Assembly: GCF_001720585.1 (NCBI RefSeq)
Contig: NZ_MABH01000165.1
Location: forward strand, 1-64,000
Source: Cereibacter johrii
GTDB lineage: Bacteria; Pseudomonadota; Alphaproteobacteria; Rhodobacterales; Rhodobacteraceae
Direction of reading: 5' to 3'
DNA: 64,000 nt
Every line of letters begins with the position of its first letter. Positions within the stretch are counted from its first letter, which is position 1. The position numbers and the translations under genes are program-made. Positions 28,276-37,108 of the stretch are shown piece by piece. The notes beneath the pieces are model-generated. The model had not been told where the DNA came from. It saw only the letters and a list, made by a program, of their open reading frames with translations, and did not search any database.

Positions 28276-28869
28276 ATGCGCCTTCTTCTCGCCTCTGCCT
28301 CGGAAACGCGGCTCGCGCTCCTTCGGGCCGCGGGGCTGGAGCTCGAGGCCCTGCCCGCCCGCATCGACGAGGAGGGCGTGCGCGGGGCGCTGGAGGCCGA
28401 GGGTGCCTCTCCGCTCGACGTGGCCGACACGCTGGCCGAGATGAAGGCGCAGAAGCTGGCCGAGCGGCACCGCGAGGCGCTGGTTCTGGGCTGCGATCAG
28501 GTGCTGGCCTTCCGCCGCGAGGTCTGGGGCAAGGCCCCCTCGCCCAAGGCGCTGCGCGCCCAGCTCCTCCGGCTGCGGGGCGAGACGCACAAGCTGATCT
28601 CGGCCGTCGTCCTCTACGAGGAGGGCCGCCCGGTCTGGCGCCATGCGGGCGAGGTGCGGCTCACGATGCGCGACTTTTCCGACAGCTGGATCGACGGCTA
28701 CATCGCCCGCAACTGGGAGGCCGTGCGCCATTCGGTCGGAGGCTACCATCTCGAAGGCGAAGGGGTGCGGCTCTTCTCGGCCGTCGAGGGGGATTATTTC
28801 ACCGTCCTCGGCCTGCCGCTCCTGCCGCTCTTGAATTATCTGGGTCAAAGAGGCTTCATCCCGACATGA
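28276..28869 (+). CDS. maf: Maf family nucleotide pyrophosphatase
   Basis: A 197-aa Maf/YceF-type nucleotide pyrophosphatase acting on modified nucleotides. N-terminus [20 protein letters not shown]; then LGCDQVLAF and [19 protein letters not shown] chose ATG 28276 from the conserved Maf N-terminus; the ribosome binding site is weak. First rightward gene from the putative oriC; its stop overlaps aroE by 4 nt. Confidence 0.92.
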   Translation: MRLLLASASETRLALLRAAGLELEALPARIDEEGVRGALEAEGASPLDVADTLAEMKAQKLAERHREALVLGCDQVLAFRREVWGKAPSPKALRAQLLRLRGETHKLISAVVLYEEGRPVWRHAGEVRLTMRDFSDSWIDGYIARNWEAVRHSVGGYHLEGEGVRLFSAVEGDYFTVLGLPLLPLLNYLGQRGFIPT

Positions 28870-29705
28870 CGGAACTCACGCGGATCCCGCTGGCGGGGGT
28901 GCTCGGATCGCCCATCGCCCACAGCCGGTCGCCGGCGCTGCACGGCTACTGGCTGAAGCGCTACGGGCTGAAGGGCCACTATATCCCGATGGACGTGGCG
29001 CAGGCCGACCTGCGCGACGTGCTGGCCACGATGCCGAAGATGGGGTTCGTCGGTTGCAACGTGACGATCCCGCACAAGGAATCGGTGATCGGTCTGGCCG
29101 ACATCGTGACCGACCGGGCGGCGCTGATCGGCGCGGCCAACACGCTGATCTTCAGCAAGGACGGCAAGATCCACGCCGACAACACCGACGGGACCGGCTT
29201 CACCGCCAACCTGCGCCAGAATGCACCCGCCTGGCAGCCCCAGTCGGGGCCGGCGGTGGTCTGGGGCGCGGGCGGGGCCGCGCGCGCCGTCATCGCCGCG
29301 CTGATCGAGGTGGGCGTCCCCGAGATCCGGCTCGCGAACCGCAGCCGGGCGCGGGCCGACGCGCTCCGCTCGGACTTCGGCGCCAAGGTGCATGTGCATG
29401 ACTGGGTGCAGGCCGGCAACATCCTCGAAGATGCGATGACGGTCGTGAACACCACCTCGCTCGGCATGGTGGGCAAGCCCGAGTTTCGTGTGCCGCTCGA
29501 TGCGCTGAACCCGAAGGCCGTGGTGACGGATCTCGTCTATGCGCCGCTGCGGACGCGGCTTCTGGTCGAGGCCGAGGCGGCGGGCTGCCGGACCGTGGAC
29601 GGGCTCGGGATGCTCCTGCACCAGGCCGCGCCCGGCTTCGAGCGCTGGTTCGGCGTCCGGCCCGAGGTGGACGAGGAGACCCGGGCCGCCGTGCTGGCCG
29701 CATGA
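28866..29705 (+). CDS. aroE: Shikimate dehydrogenase
   Basis: A 279-aa NADPH-dependent enzyme of aromatic amino acid synthesis. Substrate site [17 protein letters not shown] and catalytic Lys in [19 protein letters not shown]-binding [17 protein letters not shown]-terminal [24 protein letters not shown] overlaps with both maf and coaE. Confidence 0.95.
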   Translation: MTELTRIPLAGVLGSPIAHSRSPALHGYWLKRYGLKGHYIPMDVAQADLRDVLATMPKMGFVGCNVTIPHKESVIGLADIVTDRAALIGAANTLIFSKDGKIHADNTDGTGFTANLRQNAPAWQPQSGPAVVWGAGGAARAVIAALIEVGVPEIRLANRSRARADALRSDFGAKVHVHDWVQAGNILEDAMTVVNTTSLGMVGKPEFRVPLDALNPKAVVTDLVYAPLRTRLLVEAEAAGCRTVDGLGMLLHQAAPGFERWFGVRPEVDEETRAAVLAA

Positions 29706-30295
29706 GACCCTTCCGCCTCGGCCTGACCGGCTCGATCGGCATGGGCAAGTCCACCACGGCCGCTCTCTTCGCGGAAGAGGGCGTGCCGGTGTGGGATGCG
29801 GATGCCGCCGTCCATCGGCTCTACGCGCCCGGAGGCGCGCTGGTGGGCCCCGTGGCGGACCTCTGCCCGGCCGCGCTTCAGGAGGACGCGGTAGACCGCG
29901 GCGCGCTCCGCGACTGGATCGCGGCCGATCCCACGGCCCTGCCCCGGCTCGAGGCGCTGGTCCATCCGGCGGTCGCGGCCGACCGGGCCGCCTTCCTCGC
30001 CCAGACCCGCGCCGACATCGTGCTTCTCGATATCCCGCTCCTCTACGAGAAGGGCTCCGAGGCCGAGATGGATGCGGTCCTCCTGGTGACCGCGCCGCCC
30101 GCGCTGCAGCGGGCTCGCGTGCTCGGGCGCGGCACCATGACCGAGGCACAGTTCGAAGCGATCCTCGCCCGCCAGATGCCCGACCGCGAGAAGCGCGCCC
30201 GGGCGACCCACATCCTCGAGACGCTGGGCCTCGACGCCGCACGCGCCTATGTCCGGGCGCTCATCGCCCATATCCGGGAGACCGCCGATGCGTGA
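29702..30295 (+). CDS. coaE: Dephospho-CoA kinase
   Basis: A 197-aa kinase for the last step of coenzyme A synthesis. P-loop GLTGSIGMGKSTTAALF, VWDADAAVHRLY, and LDIPLLYEKGSEAEMDAVLLV. It overlaps aroE by 4 nt and dnaQ by 8 nt. Confidence 0.94.
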   Translation: MRPFRLGLTGSIGMGKSTTAALFAEEGVPVWDADAAVHRLYAPGGALVGPVADLCPAALQEDAVDRGALRDWIAADPTALPRLEALVHPAVAADRAAFLAQTRADIVLLDIPLLYEKGSEAEMDAVLLVTAPPALQRARVLGRGTMTEAQFEAILARQMPDREKRARATHILETLGLDAARAYVRALIAHIRETADA

Positions 30296-30977
30296 GATCG
30301 TCCTCGACACAGAAACCACCGGCTTCGAGCCCTCCGAAGGACATCGGATCGTCGAGATCGGCGCGGTCGAGCTCTTCAACCACATGCCGACGGGGCGCAC
30401 CTACCACCAATATATCAACCCCGAGCGGCCGATGCCGAACGAGGCCTTCGAGGTTCACGGCCTCGGAGACGAGTTCCTGCGCGACAAGCCGGTCTTTGCG
30501 ACCATCGGACGCGCCTTCCTCGACTTCGTGGGCGAGGCTCGCCTCGTGATCCACAACGCCGCCTTCGACATGAAATTCCTGAATTTCGAGCTGGGGCGCG
30601 CCGGCCTGCCCCGCCTCGCGCCCGATCAGGCGCTCGACACGCTGGCGCTGGCGCGGCAGCGGTTTCCGGGCGCGCCCGCCACGCTCGACGCGCTCTGCCG
30701 CCGCTTCGGCGTCGACAATTCGGCGCGCGAGAAGCACGGGGCACTGCTCGACAGCGAGATCCTGGCAGAGGTCTATCTGGAACTGATCGGCGGGCGGCAG
30801 CCGGATTTCGGACTGGCCAGCTCGGCCGGGGCGCGTCCGGGCAGCCCCGAGGGCGAATGGCGCCCTCGGCCCCGGCCCGTGGCGCTGGCGCCGCGCATCA
30901 CCGAGGAGGAGGCCGCCGCCCATGCCGCCTTCGTGGCGAAGCTGGGCGACGGCGCGATCTGGCTCAAGCGGGCCTGA
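30288..30977 (+). CDS. dnaQ: DNA polymerase III epsilon subunit (3'-5' exonuclease)
   Basis: A 229-aa proofreading exonuclease of DNA polymerase III. Exo I is IVLDTETTGFEP (metal D and E), Exo II HNAAFDMKFLNFEL, and Exo III the H/D pair in KHGALLDSEILAEVY. The C-terminal tail holds the polymerase-binding region. I chose ATG 30288, which follows GGGAG by about 9 nt and overlaps coaE. Confidence 0.95.
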   Translation: MREIVLDTETTGFEPSEGHRIVEIGAVELFNHMPTGRTYHQYINPERPMPNEAFEVHGLGDEFLRDKPVFATIGRAFLDFVGEARLVIHNAAFDMKFLNFELGRAGLPRLAPDQALDTLALARQRFPGAPATLDALCRRFGVDNSAREKHGALLDSEILAEVYLELIGGRQPDFGLASSAGARPGSPEGEWRPRPRPVALAPRITEEEAAAHAAFVAKLGDGAIWLKRA

Positions 30978-30980
30978 GCC

Positions 30981-31481
30981 TCACTGAACGGGCTGGGCCG
31001 CCTTCTGCGCTTCGGCGCGGCGGGCCAGCTCCATCCGGTAGAGCGCGAGGAAATCGACCGTATCGACGTTCAGCGGCGGGAAGCCGCCGTCGCGCGTCAC
31101 GTCCGAGATGATGCGGCGCACGAAGGGGAACAGCAGGCGCGGGCATTCGATCAGCAGGAACGGATGCAGCTGATCTTCCGGCACGTTCTCGACATGGAAG
31201 ATCCCGCCGTAGTCGAGCTCGAGCAGGAACAGCGTCTCGGTAGAGCCCGACTTGTTCTTCGAGGTCACCTTGAACTTGGTGATGACCTCATACTGATGTT
31301 CCACCGACCGCTTGCGGGCGTCGAGGCTCACCTGCACCTGAATGTCGGGCTGGACGTCGCCGCCCTGAAGGCCCTTCTGGGCCACCATGTTCTCGAAGGA
31401 CATGTCGCGCACATATTGCGCGAGCACCTGCATCCGGATCTGCGGTGCGGCCTCTGCGGGCGCTCCATTGGCATCGGTCAT
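30981..31481 (-). CDS. secB: Protein-export chaperone SecB
   Basis: A 166-aa tetrameric chaperone delivering preproteins to SecA. Motifs: QYVRDMSFENMVAQKGL, VQVSLDARKRSVEHQYEV, FLLELDYGGIFHVENVPEDQLHPFLLIECPRLLFPFVRRI and GGFPPLNVDTVDFLALYRMEL. I chose ATG 31481 because GGGAGAG is 5 nt upstream. It is convergent with dnaQ, 3 bp apart. Confidence 0.95.
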   Translation of the reverse strand: MTDANGAPAEAAPQIRMQVLAQYVRDMSFENMVAQKGLQGGDVQPDIQVQVSLDARKRSVEHQYEVITKFKVTSKNKSGSTETLFLLELDYGGIFHVENVPEDQLHPFLLIECPRLLFPFVRRIISDVTRDGGFPPLNVDTVDFLALYRMELARRAEAQKAAQPVQ

Positions 31482-31541
31482 CTTGTCTCTCCCTGGGTCA
31501 CGGGCCATTTGCGGCCGGTGTATCAGGTCGGCGGCTGCGCC

Positions 31542-32018
31542 TCAATGCCGCGTCCAGCCGGAGTTGCCCGGCGGCTGCGACGGCGGAGCCAGCGGATCGC
31601 GCACGGGCTCGATCTCGTGATAGTCCGCGTCGATGGGCGCATCGTCCCGCACCGGCCCGCGCCATGCGGTGCTGCGCACCTGCACATTGCGCCCGAGCCG
31701 GCGGATCAGCGCCCGCCGGACCGGCGGGATCAGAAGCAGCAGGCCCAGCGTGTCGGTGAAGAAGCCGGGCAGGATCAGCAGCGCCGCCGCCAGCGATACG
31801 GCCGCGCCATCGGCCATCAGCACCAGCGGATCCATCCGCCGCGGCATCTGCAGCGCGGCCTGCATCTCGACCCCCTGCCGGCGCAGCAGGAAGACACCGA
31901 GCGCGGCCGTTCCGAAGATGATGAGCAGCGTGGCCAGAAGGCCGATCGCACCGCCGATGGTGACGAACAGCGCGATCTCGAGGATCGGCAGCGCGAGGAT
32001 GGCCGCAAGTGGCCTCAT
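31542..32018 (-). CDS. FxsA-family membrane protein
   Basis: A 158-aa inner-membrane protein with the FxsA domain (PLAAILALPILEIALFVTIGGAIGLLATLLIIFGTAALGVFLLRRQG; LLILPGFFTDTLGLLLLIPPVR). E. coli FxsA suppresses F-plasmid exclusion of phage T7; a general role is unknown. GGAGACATCCC precedes ATG 32018. Confidence 0.88.
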   Translation of the reverse strand: MRPLAAILALPILEIALFVTIGGAIGLLATLLIIFGTAALGVFLLRRQGVEMQAALQMPRRMDPLVLMADGAAVSLAAALLILPGFFTDTLGLLLLIPPVRRALIRRLGRNVQVRSTAWRGPVRDDAPIDADYHEIEPVRDPLAPPSQPPGNSGWTRH

Positions 32019-32161
32019 GGGATGTCTCCTCTATCGAACGTCTTGCAGGCGCGGCGGTGGACTTGCCGCGGGGCCTCCCCTACATAGGGAGGGATCGCTA
32101 TCCATACCAACCCCGATATGCCGCGGGACTTCAGGCCCGACGCCCCCGACCGAGGTTAAAA

Positions 32162-32821
32162 ATGAGTTCGTCCCTGATCCAACTGCTGGTGCTGGCCGGG
32201 ATCGCCGTCTTTCTGATCATCAAGCTCAAGAGTGTTCTGGGCACCCGCGAAGGCTTCGAGAAGCCTGCGGTGCCGCTGGAAGATCCCAAACCGCGCACCC
32301 GGCGCGACTTCGAGGTGATCGAGGGCGGACCCGACCGCGACATCATCGACCATGTGACCGATGGCAGCCCCTCGGCCAAGGCGCTGGCGGGCATGAAGAT
32401 GGCCGAACCCGGCTTCTCGGTGTCGGAATTCCTCACCGGCGCCCGCGGCGCTTATGAAATGATCGTGATGGCCTTCGAGAAGGGCGAGCTGGAGCAGATC
32501 CGGCCCTTCCTCTCGCCGGATGTGTTCGAAAGCTTCGAGGAGGCCGTGAAGGCCCGCGAGGCCGAGGGCCTGAGCGTCGAGGCCACCTTCCTCGGCCTGC
32601 GCGAGATCGACATCCACGAGGCCTCGTTCGACCGCGACACCCGCATCGGCCAGGTGGCGGTGCGCTTCGTGGGCGAGCTGACCTCGGTGGTGCGCGACCG
32701 GACGGGACAGGTGATCGAGGGCAGCCCGACCGAGGTCAAGCGTCAGCGCGACGTCTGGACCTTCGAGCGCCGCATGGGCGCGAACGACCCGAACTGGCAA
32801 CTCGTCGCCACCGGGGAGTGA
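32162..32821 (+). CDS. Tim44-domain protein
   Basis: A 219-aa protein with one N-terminal membrane helix (LIQLLVLAGIAVFLIIKLKSVLG), a charged linker, and a C-terminal Tim44-like domain (FLTGARGAYEMIVMAFEKGELEQIRPFLSPDVFESF...DVWTFERRMGANDPNWQLVATGE). Bacterial members are inner-membrane proteins related to mitochondrial Tim44/TimA. GAGG lies 7 nt before ATG 32162. Coupled to mltA by TGATG. Confidence 0.88.
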   Translation: MSSSLIQLLVLAGIAVFLIIKLKSVLGTREGFEKPAVPLEDPKPRTRRDFEVIEGGPDRDIIDHVTDGSPSAKALAGMKMAEPGFSVSEFLTGARGAYEMIVMAFEKGELEQIRPFLSPDVFESFEEAVKAREAEGLSVEATFLGLREIDIHEASFDRDTRIGQVAVRFVGELTSVVRDRTGQVIEGSPTEVKRQRDVWTFERRMGANDPNWQLVATGE

Positions 32822-33846
32822 TGCGTGCCCTCGTCCGTGCGCTGGCGGTCTGTGCCGTGACGGCCGCCTCCGGCGGCGCGTCGGCGCAGGTTCTGGAGTT
32901 CGAGGCGCTCGACGGCTGGACGAAGGACGATCATGCCGCGGCGCTGGCCACTTTCCGGCAGACCTGCGACCTCCTGAAGGAGCCGGAGTGGCAGCCGCTC
33001 TGCCGGGTGGCGGCTGAGGCCGCCGAACGCCCCGAAGCCGCGCGCGAGTTCTTCGAGCTCTTCTTCCGGCCCGTGCAGGTGGGCGATCCGCCTGCCCTCT
33101 TCACCGGCTACTACGAGCCGGAGCTGGACGGTTCGCCGGTCCGCACCCCTCGCTTCGCCTGGCCGATCTATGCCCGCCCGCCCGAGTTGCAGGACGGCGC
33201 CGTCTGGCGCACCCGGGCCGAGATCGAGAGCGGGCTCCTCGCCGGGCGCGGGCTCGAGATCGCCTGGCTCGACGATCCGGTCGAGGCCTTCTTCCTGCAG
33301 GTGCAGGGCTCGGGCCGGATCCGGATGCCCGACGGGCGGGTGGTGCGCGTGGGCTATGCGGGCAAGAACGGCCATCCCTACGTCTCCGTCGGCAAGGAGA
33401 TGGTCCGCCGCGGTCTCCTCCGGCTCGAGGAAGCCTCGGCGCAGACGATCCGGGCCTGGGTCCGGCGCAACCCGGCCGAGGGCGCGGCGCTTCTCGCGCT
33501 CAACCCCTCCTTCGTCTTCTTCCGCAAGCTGCCGCAGCTGGGCGCAGACCGGGGCCCCATCGGCGCGATGGGACGGTCGATCACCACCCTGCGCAGCATC
33601 GCGGTCGATCCCCTGTTCACGCCCCTCGGCGCGCCGGTCTGGGTCGAGAAGTACGGGCACCGCCCGCTCCGGCGGCTCTTCGTGGCGCAGGATACCGGCG
33701 GGGCGATCAAGGGCATGCAGCGCGCGGACATCTTCTACGGCACCGGCGCCGCAGCGGGAGAGGTCGCGGGCGAGGTCAAGGACGGCGGGCGGATGATGGT
33801 GCTGCTGCCCATCGATCGCGCCTACGCCATGCTGCCCGAAAACTGA
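32821..33846 (+). CDS. mltA: Membrane-bound lytic murein transglycosylase A
   Basis: A 341-aa peptidoglycan lytic enzyme. Signal peptide MRALVRALAVCAVTAASGGASA with no lipobox Cys, so it is probably a soluble periplasmic form. MltA domain: FTGYYEPELDGSPVRT, FFLQVQGSGRIRMPDG, YVSVGKEMVRRG. The C-terminal 3D domain contains FVAQDTGGAIKGMQRADIFYGTG with the catalytic Asp region. ATG 32821 shares a base with the preceding stop. Confidence 0.9.
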   Translation: MRALVRALAVCAVTAASGGASAQVLEFEALDGWTKDDHAAALATFRQTCDLLKEPEWQPLCRVAAEAAERPEAAREFFELFFRPVQVGDPPALFTGYYEPELDGSPVRTPRFAWPIYARPPELQDGAVWRTRAEIESGLLAGRGLEIAWLDDPVEAFFLQVQGSGRIRMPDGRVVRVGYAGKNGHPYVSVGKEMVRRGLLRLEEASAQTIRAWVRRNPAEGAALLALNPSFVFFRKLPQLGADRGPIGAMGRSITTLRSIAVDPLFTPLGAPVWVEKYGHRPLRRLFVAQDTGGAIKGMQRADIFYGTGAAAGEVAGEVKDGGRMMVLLPIDRAYAMLPEN

Positions 33847-34442
33847 TGGCCCGCCGGCGCACCCTCCGTCCCGACGAGGAAGAGCTGTGGCAGGCCGTGG
33901 CGCGGTCGGCCCAGCCGCTCCATCCGGCCCGCATCCGCACGCATCTGCCCAAGGACGAGCCCGCCCCCCGCGCGCCCGAGCCACAGGTGCAGGTTCCGGC
34001 CTTTCCGCATTTCCGGGTGGGCGAGAAGGTGCGCCACGGCACCTCCCACAACCTCGTGCCGCCGCTGCGCGACCATCTCGCGGCCCAGCCGCTGCGGATG
34101 GATGCCAAGAACTTCGCCCGCATGTCGCGGGGCAAGCTCTCGCCCGAGGCGCGGATCGACCTGCATGGCATGACCCTCACCGAGGCCCATCCCGAGCTCA
34201 TCCGCTTCGTGCTGAACGCCCATGCCGACGGGCTGCGGCTGGTGCTCGTCATCACCGGCAAGGGCAGCCGCCGGCCGGACGATCACGGGCCGATCCCGCA
34301 GCGGCAGGGGGTGCTGCGCCATCAGGTGCCGCAATGGCTCAGGATGCCGCCGCTCGGGGCCGCGGTGCTGCAGGTGGCGGTGGCGCATCTGAAGCACGGC
34401 GGCGAGGGCGCCTATTACGTCTATCTCCGCCGCGGCCGCTGA
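33846..34442 (+). CDS. Smr-domain DNA/RNA-binding protein
   Basis: A 198-aa Smr (MutS2 C-terminal-like) nuclease-type protein. The Smr core is DLHGMTLTEAH and LRLVLVITGKGSRRPDDHGPIPQRQGVLRHQVPQWL. The N-terminal ~100 residues are basic/proline-rich. It starts in a TGATG overlap with mltA. Whether it is catalytically active is unknown. Confidence 0.9.
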   Translation: MARRRTLRPDEEELWQAVARSAQPLHPARIRTHLPKDEPAPRAPEPQVQVPAFPHFRVGEKVRHGTSHNLVPPLRDHLAAQPLRMDAKNFARMSRGKLSPEARIDLHGMTLTEAHPELIRFVLNAHADGLRLVLVITGKGSRRPDDHGPIPQRQGVLRHQVPQWLRMPPLGAAVLQVAVAHLKHGGEGAYYVYLRRGR

Positions 34443-34451
34443 GGCCCGCCA

Positions 34452-34466
34452 TTCGCGCTTCGCGAA
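34452..34466. terminator. Small hairpin between convergent genes
   Basis: TTCGCG, CTT, CGCGAA between the Smr gene and the VOC gene. A short stem that could help terminate either transcript; no T-run. Confidence 0.35.
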
Positions 34467-34469
34467 CGG

Positions 34470-34883
34470 TCAGGCCCAGATCGAGGGGTCGGCGAACTCG
34501 ATGGAATTGCCTCCCGGATCGCGGACATAGACCGAGCGCGCGCCGTTCGGCCAGTGGAAGTCCGCCTCGATCTCGACGCCCGCGGCCTCCATCCGCTGCC
34601 GCCAGAGGTCGAGCGCCTCGGGCGGGACGGCGAAGCAATAATGCCCCTGCCCGCGCATCCCGTGCGGCGGCACCGGCAGGTCCGGGTTGCCGCCCGGCAC
34701 CTCCGTCTCGGCGGGGTTGAACACCAGCAGCACGCCCTCGCCCACGCGGAAGAAGATGTGCCGGCCCGTCGCGCGGGTCACCACGGGCAGGCCGATCAGA
34801 TCGCCGTAGAAGGCTTCGGCCGCCGCGAGGTCCGTCACATAGAGCGCGGATTCGAGCGTGCCGAGGATCGGAGGATGGGTCAT
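34470..34883 (-). CDS. VOC-family (glyoxalase-like) protein
   Basis: A 137-aa vicinal oxygen chelate protein: LESALYVTDLAAAEAFYGDLIGLPVV, GQGHYCFAVPPEALDLW, ARSVYVRDPGGNSIEFADPSIW. Likely metal ligands are the His of GHYCF and the Glu of SIEFAD. AAGGAGATCTGCC precedes ATG 34883, which overlaps the lacI-type gene stop by 4 nt (ATGA). It is thus coupled to the regulator of the sugar operon. Reaction unknown. Confidence 0.85.
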   Translation of the reverse strand: MTHPPILGTLESALYVTDLAAAEAFYGDLIGLPVVTRATGRHIFFRVGEGVLLVFNPAETEVPGGNPDLPVPPHGMRGQGHYCFAVPPEALDLWRQRMEAAGVEIEADFHWPNGARSVYVRDPGGNSIEFADPSIWA

Positions 34884-35899
34884 GGCAGATCTCCTTGGCA
34901 TGGGGGTGGCGGGGCGACGCTCTGGCGGCGGATCAACTCCACCGGCAGCAGTTCCGACGGTCCGCCGAGAGCGCGCGCCTCGATCATGGCTGACAGCAGT
35001 TCGCCCGCCCTTCGGCCGATCTGGCGCCGCGGCTGGCGGATGGTGGTGAGGGGCGGCACCAGATGGGCGGCCACCTCGATATCGTCGAAGCCCACCACCG
35101 ACACGTCCGAGGGCACCGAGATGCCCGCATGCTGCAGCGCGCCCATGAAACCGCAGGCCGTCTCGTCCGAGGCGCAGAAGACCGCCGTCGGCCGCTCCTT
35201 GAGGCCGAGCCAGGTCATCGCGGCGGCCGAGCCCGAGGCAAGCCCGAAGTCGCCGCGGAAGATCCAGTCCTCGCGCAGGGGCAGCCCCAGCGCCTCGAGC
35301 GCCCGGCGAGCGCCCGCCAGACGGCTCTCGGTCAGCACATTGCCCGCGGGCCCCATCGCATGTCCGATGCGCCGGTGGCCCATCTCGTGCAGATGCCGGA
35401 TCGCGATCTCGGCGCCCGCGGCATTGTCCACCCGCACCGAGGGCAGCGTCTCGCCCATCCATTCGCAGGCGAGGATCACCGGCGGGCGCCGCCGCGTGGC
35501 CAGCGCCTCCTCGGGCAGGGTGCCGTCGAAGACCACCACGCCGTCCGCCAGCCCGCTCTCGAGATAATAGGTCAGGCGCCCCGCCGGATCGGTGTGGGTG
35601 TCCGCGATCAGAAGCCCGTAGCCCGCAGGCGTCAGCACCGAGGCGAGGCCGGACAGGATCTCGGAGAAGAACGGGTTGGCGAGGTTCGGCACCAGCGCCA
35701 GAATGCTGCCCGTGCGCCGCCGCCGGAGGTTCCGCGCCATCGGATTGGCGACATAACCCGTCTCGCGCACGGCCCGCAGCACCGCCTCGCGCGTGGGCTC
35801 GGCCACCCGATCAGGGTGGGACAAGGCCCGGCTGACGGTCGCGGTCGACACGCCGGAAAGACGTGCAACATCTTGAATCGTGGCAACTTTCTGCCGCAT
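34880..35899 (-). CDS. LacI-family transcriptional regulator
   Basis: A 339-aa LacI/GalR regulator. N-terminal HTH: VATIQDVARLSGVSTATVSRALSHPDRVAEPTREAVLRAVRETGYVANPMARNLRRRRTGSILALVPNLANPFFSEIL. The effector-binding domain (FCASDETACGFMGALQHAGISVPSDVSVVGFDD) suggests a sugar inducer. I chose ATG 35899; longer in-frame starts would run through the operator region. It is divergent from the sugar operon with two candidate operators between, so it probably represses both. Confidence 0.92.
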   Translation of the reverse strand: MRQKVATIQDVARLSGVSTATVSRALSHPDRVAEPTREAVLRAVRETGYVANPMARNLRRRRTGSILALVPNLANPFFSEILSGLASVLTPAGYGLLIADTHTDPAGRLTYYLESGLADGVVVFDGTLPEEALATRRRPPVILACEWMGETLPSVRVDNAAGAEIAIRHLHEMGHRRIGHAMGPAGNVLTESRLAGARRALEALGLPLREDWIFRGDFGLASGSAAAMTWLGLKERPTAVFCASDETACGFMGALQHAGISVPSDVSVVGFDDIEVAAHLVPPLTTIRQPRRQIGRRAGELLSAMIEARALGGPSELLPVELIRRQSVAPPPPCQGDLP

Positions 35900-35942
35900 G
35901 ACGCCTCGCTGTTCTGCGACATCCTGCGCCGCAGGAAAATCG

Positions 35943-35958
35943 TTGTAAACGTTTGTCG
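35943..35958. promoter_or_regulatory. Candidate LacI-family operator 1
   Basis: TTGTAAACGTTTGTCG contains AAACGTTT, the CG-centred core typical of LacI-family operators. It lies between the divergent lacI-type gene and sugar operon. Assignment is by pattern and position. Confidence 0.6.
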
Positions 35959-35975
35959 TGCGTCTATAGTGACTC

Positions 35976-35989
35976 TGCAAACGATTACA
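35976..35989. promoter_or_regulatory. Candidate LacI-family operator 2
   Basis: TGCAAACGATTACA, a CG-centred near-palindrome 18 bp beyond operator 1, beside a TATAGT -10-like element (35965-35970). It shares the AAACGwTT core with operator 1. Confidence 0.6.
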
Positions 35990-36049
35990 TCAACGACAGC
36001 GGTCGCGATGGAGGAGTTGCGCCGGTGGCGACCGGAGGGAGGAAATCGC

Positions 36050-37108
36050 TTGAAGACGATCAAGGGGCCTGCGCTGTTTCTGGCGCAGTTCGCGGGCGAT
36101 GCTGCGCCCTTCAATTCATGGACATCGATCACCCGCTGGGCGGCCGATTGCGGCTATGCGGGCGTGCAGGTGCCGACATGGGACGCGCGGCTGTTCGATC
36201 TCGACCGGGCGGCGGAGTCGAAGGACTGGTGCGACCAGTTCAAGGGCGAGGCGGCCGAGGCGGGCCTCGAGGTGACAGAGCTTGCGAGCCACCTGCACGG
36301 CCAGCTCGTCGCGGCCCATCCGGCCTATGACACGATGCTCGACGGCTTTGCCGATCCGTCCGTCCGCGGCAATCCGAAGGCGCGGCAGGAATGGGCGGTC
36401 GACCGGGTCATGAAGGGCCTGACCGCCTCGCGCAACCTCGGGCTGAAGGCGATGGCGACCTTCTCGGGGGCGCTCGCCTGGCCCTATCTCTATCCCTGGC
36501 CGCAGCGGCCCGCAGGTCTTGTCGAGACCGCCTTCGACGAACTGGCCGCCCGCTGGCGCCCGATCCTCGATCATGCCGAGGACTGCGGGATCGACCTCTG
36601 CTACGAGATCCACCCCGGCGAGGACCTGCATGACGGCGTGACCTTCGAGATGTTCCTCGAGCGCGTGGGCGGCCACGCCCGCTGCAACATGCTCTACGAT
36701 CCGTCGCACTATGTGCTTCAGGCGCTGGATTACCTCGACAATATCGACATCTACGGCAGCCGCATCCGCATGTTCCACGTCAAGGACGCCGAGCTGAACC
36801 CCACGGGGCGGCAGGGCGTCTATGGCGGCTTCCAGTCCTGGGTGAACCGGGCGGGGCGCTTCCGCAGCCTCGGCGACGGGCAGGTGGATTTCGGCGCGAT
36901 CTTCTCGAAGCTCACCGCGCTCGACTTCGACGGCTGGGCGGTCGTGGAATGGGAATGCGCGCTGAAACATCCCGAGGACGGGGCGCGCGAGGGGGCAGAG
37001 TTCGTGCGGAACCACATCATCCGCGTCACCCCCAATGCCTTCGACGATTTCGCGGGCGCAGGCACCGACGAGGCCGCCAACCGGGCCATGCTGGGGCTCG
37101 ACCGATGA
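36050..37108 (+). CDS. Sugar phosphate isomerase/epimerase (TIM barrel)
   Basis: A 352-aa xylose-isomerase-like TIM barrel protein. I chose the TTG start at 36050 (MKTIKGPALFLAQFAGDAAP) because GGAGGGAGG lies just upstream and the family begins this way; an in-frame ATG at 36008 would put the Shine-Dalgarno inside the gene. Metal/substrate residues are suggested by CYEIHPGEDLHDG, LYDPSHYVLQ, MFHVKDAELNP and AVVEWECALKHP. First gene of a five-gene sugar operon; ATGA overlap with the next gene. Substrate unknown. Confidence 0.88.
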   Translation: MKTIKGPALFLAQFAGDAAPFNSWTSITRWAADCGYAGVQVPTWDARLFDLDRAAESKDWCDQFKGEAAEAGLEVTELASHLHGQLVAAHPAYDTMLDGFADPSVRGNPKARQEWAVDRVMKGLTASRNLGLKAMATFSGALAWPYLYPWPQRPAGLVETAFDELAARWRPILDHAEDCGIDLCYEIHPGEDLHDGVTFEMFLERVGGHARCNMLYDPSHYVLQALDYLDNIDIYGSRIRMFHVKDAELNPTGRQGVYGGFQSWVNRAGRFRSLGDGQVDFGAIFSKLTALDFDGWAVVEWECALKHPEDGAREGAEFVRNHIIRVTPNAFDDFAGAGTDEAANRAMLGLDR

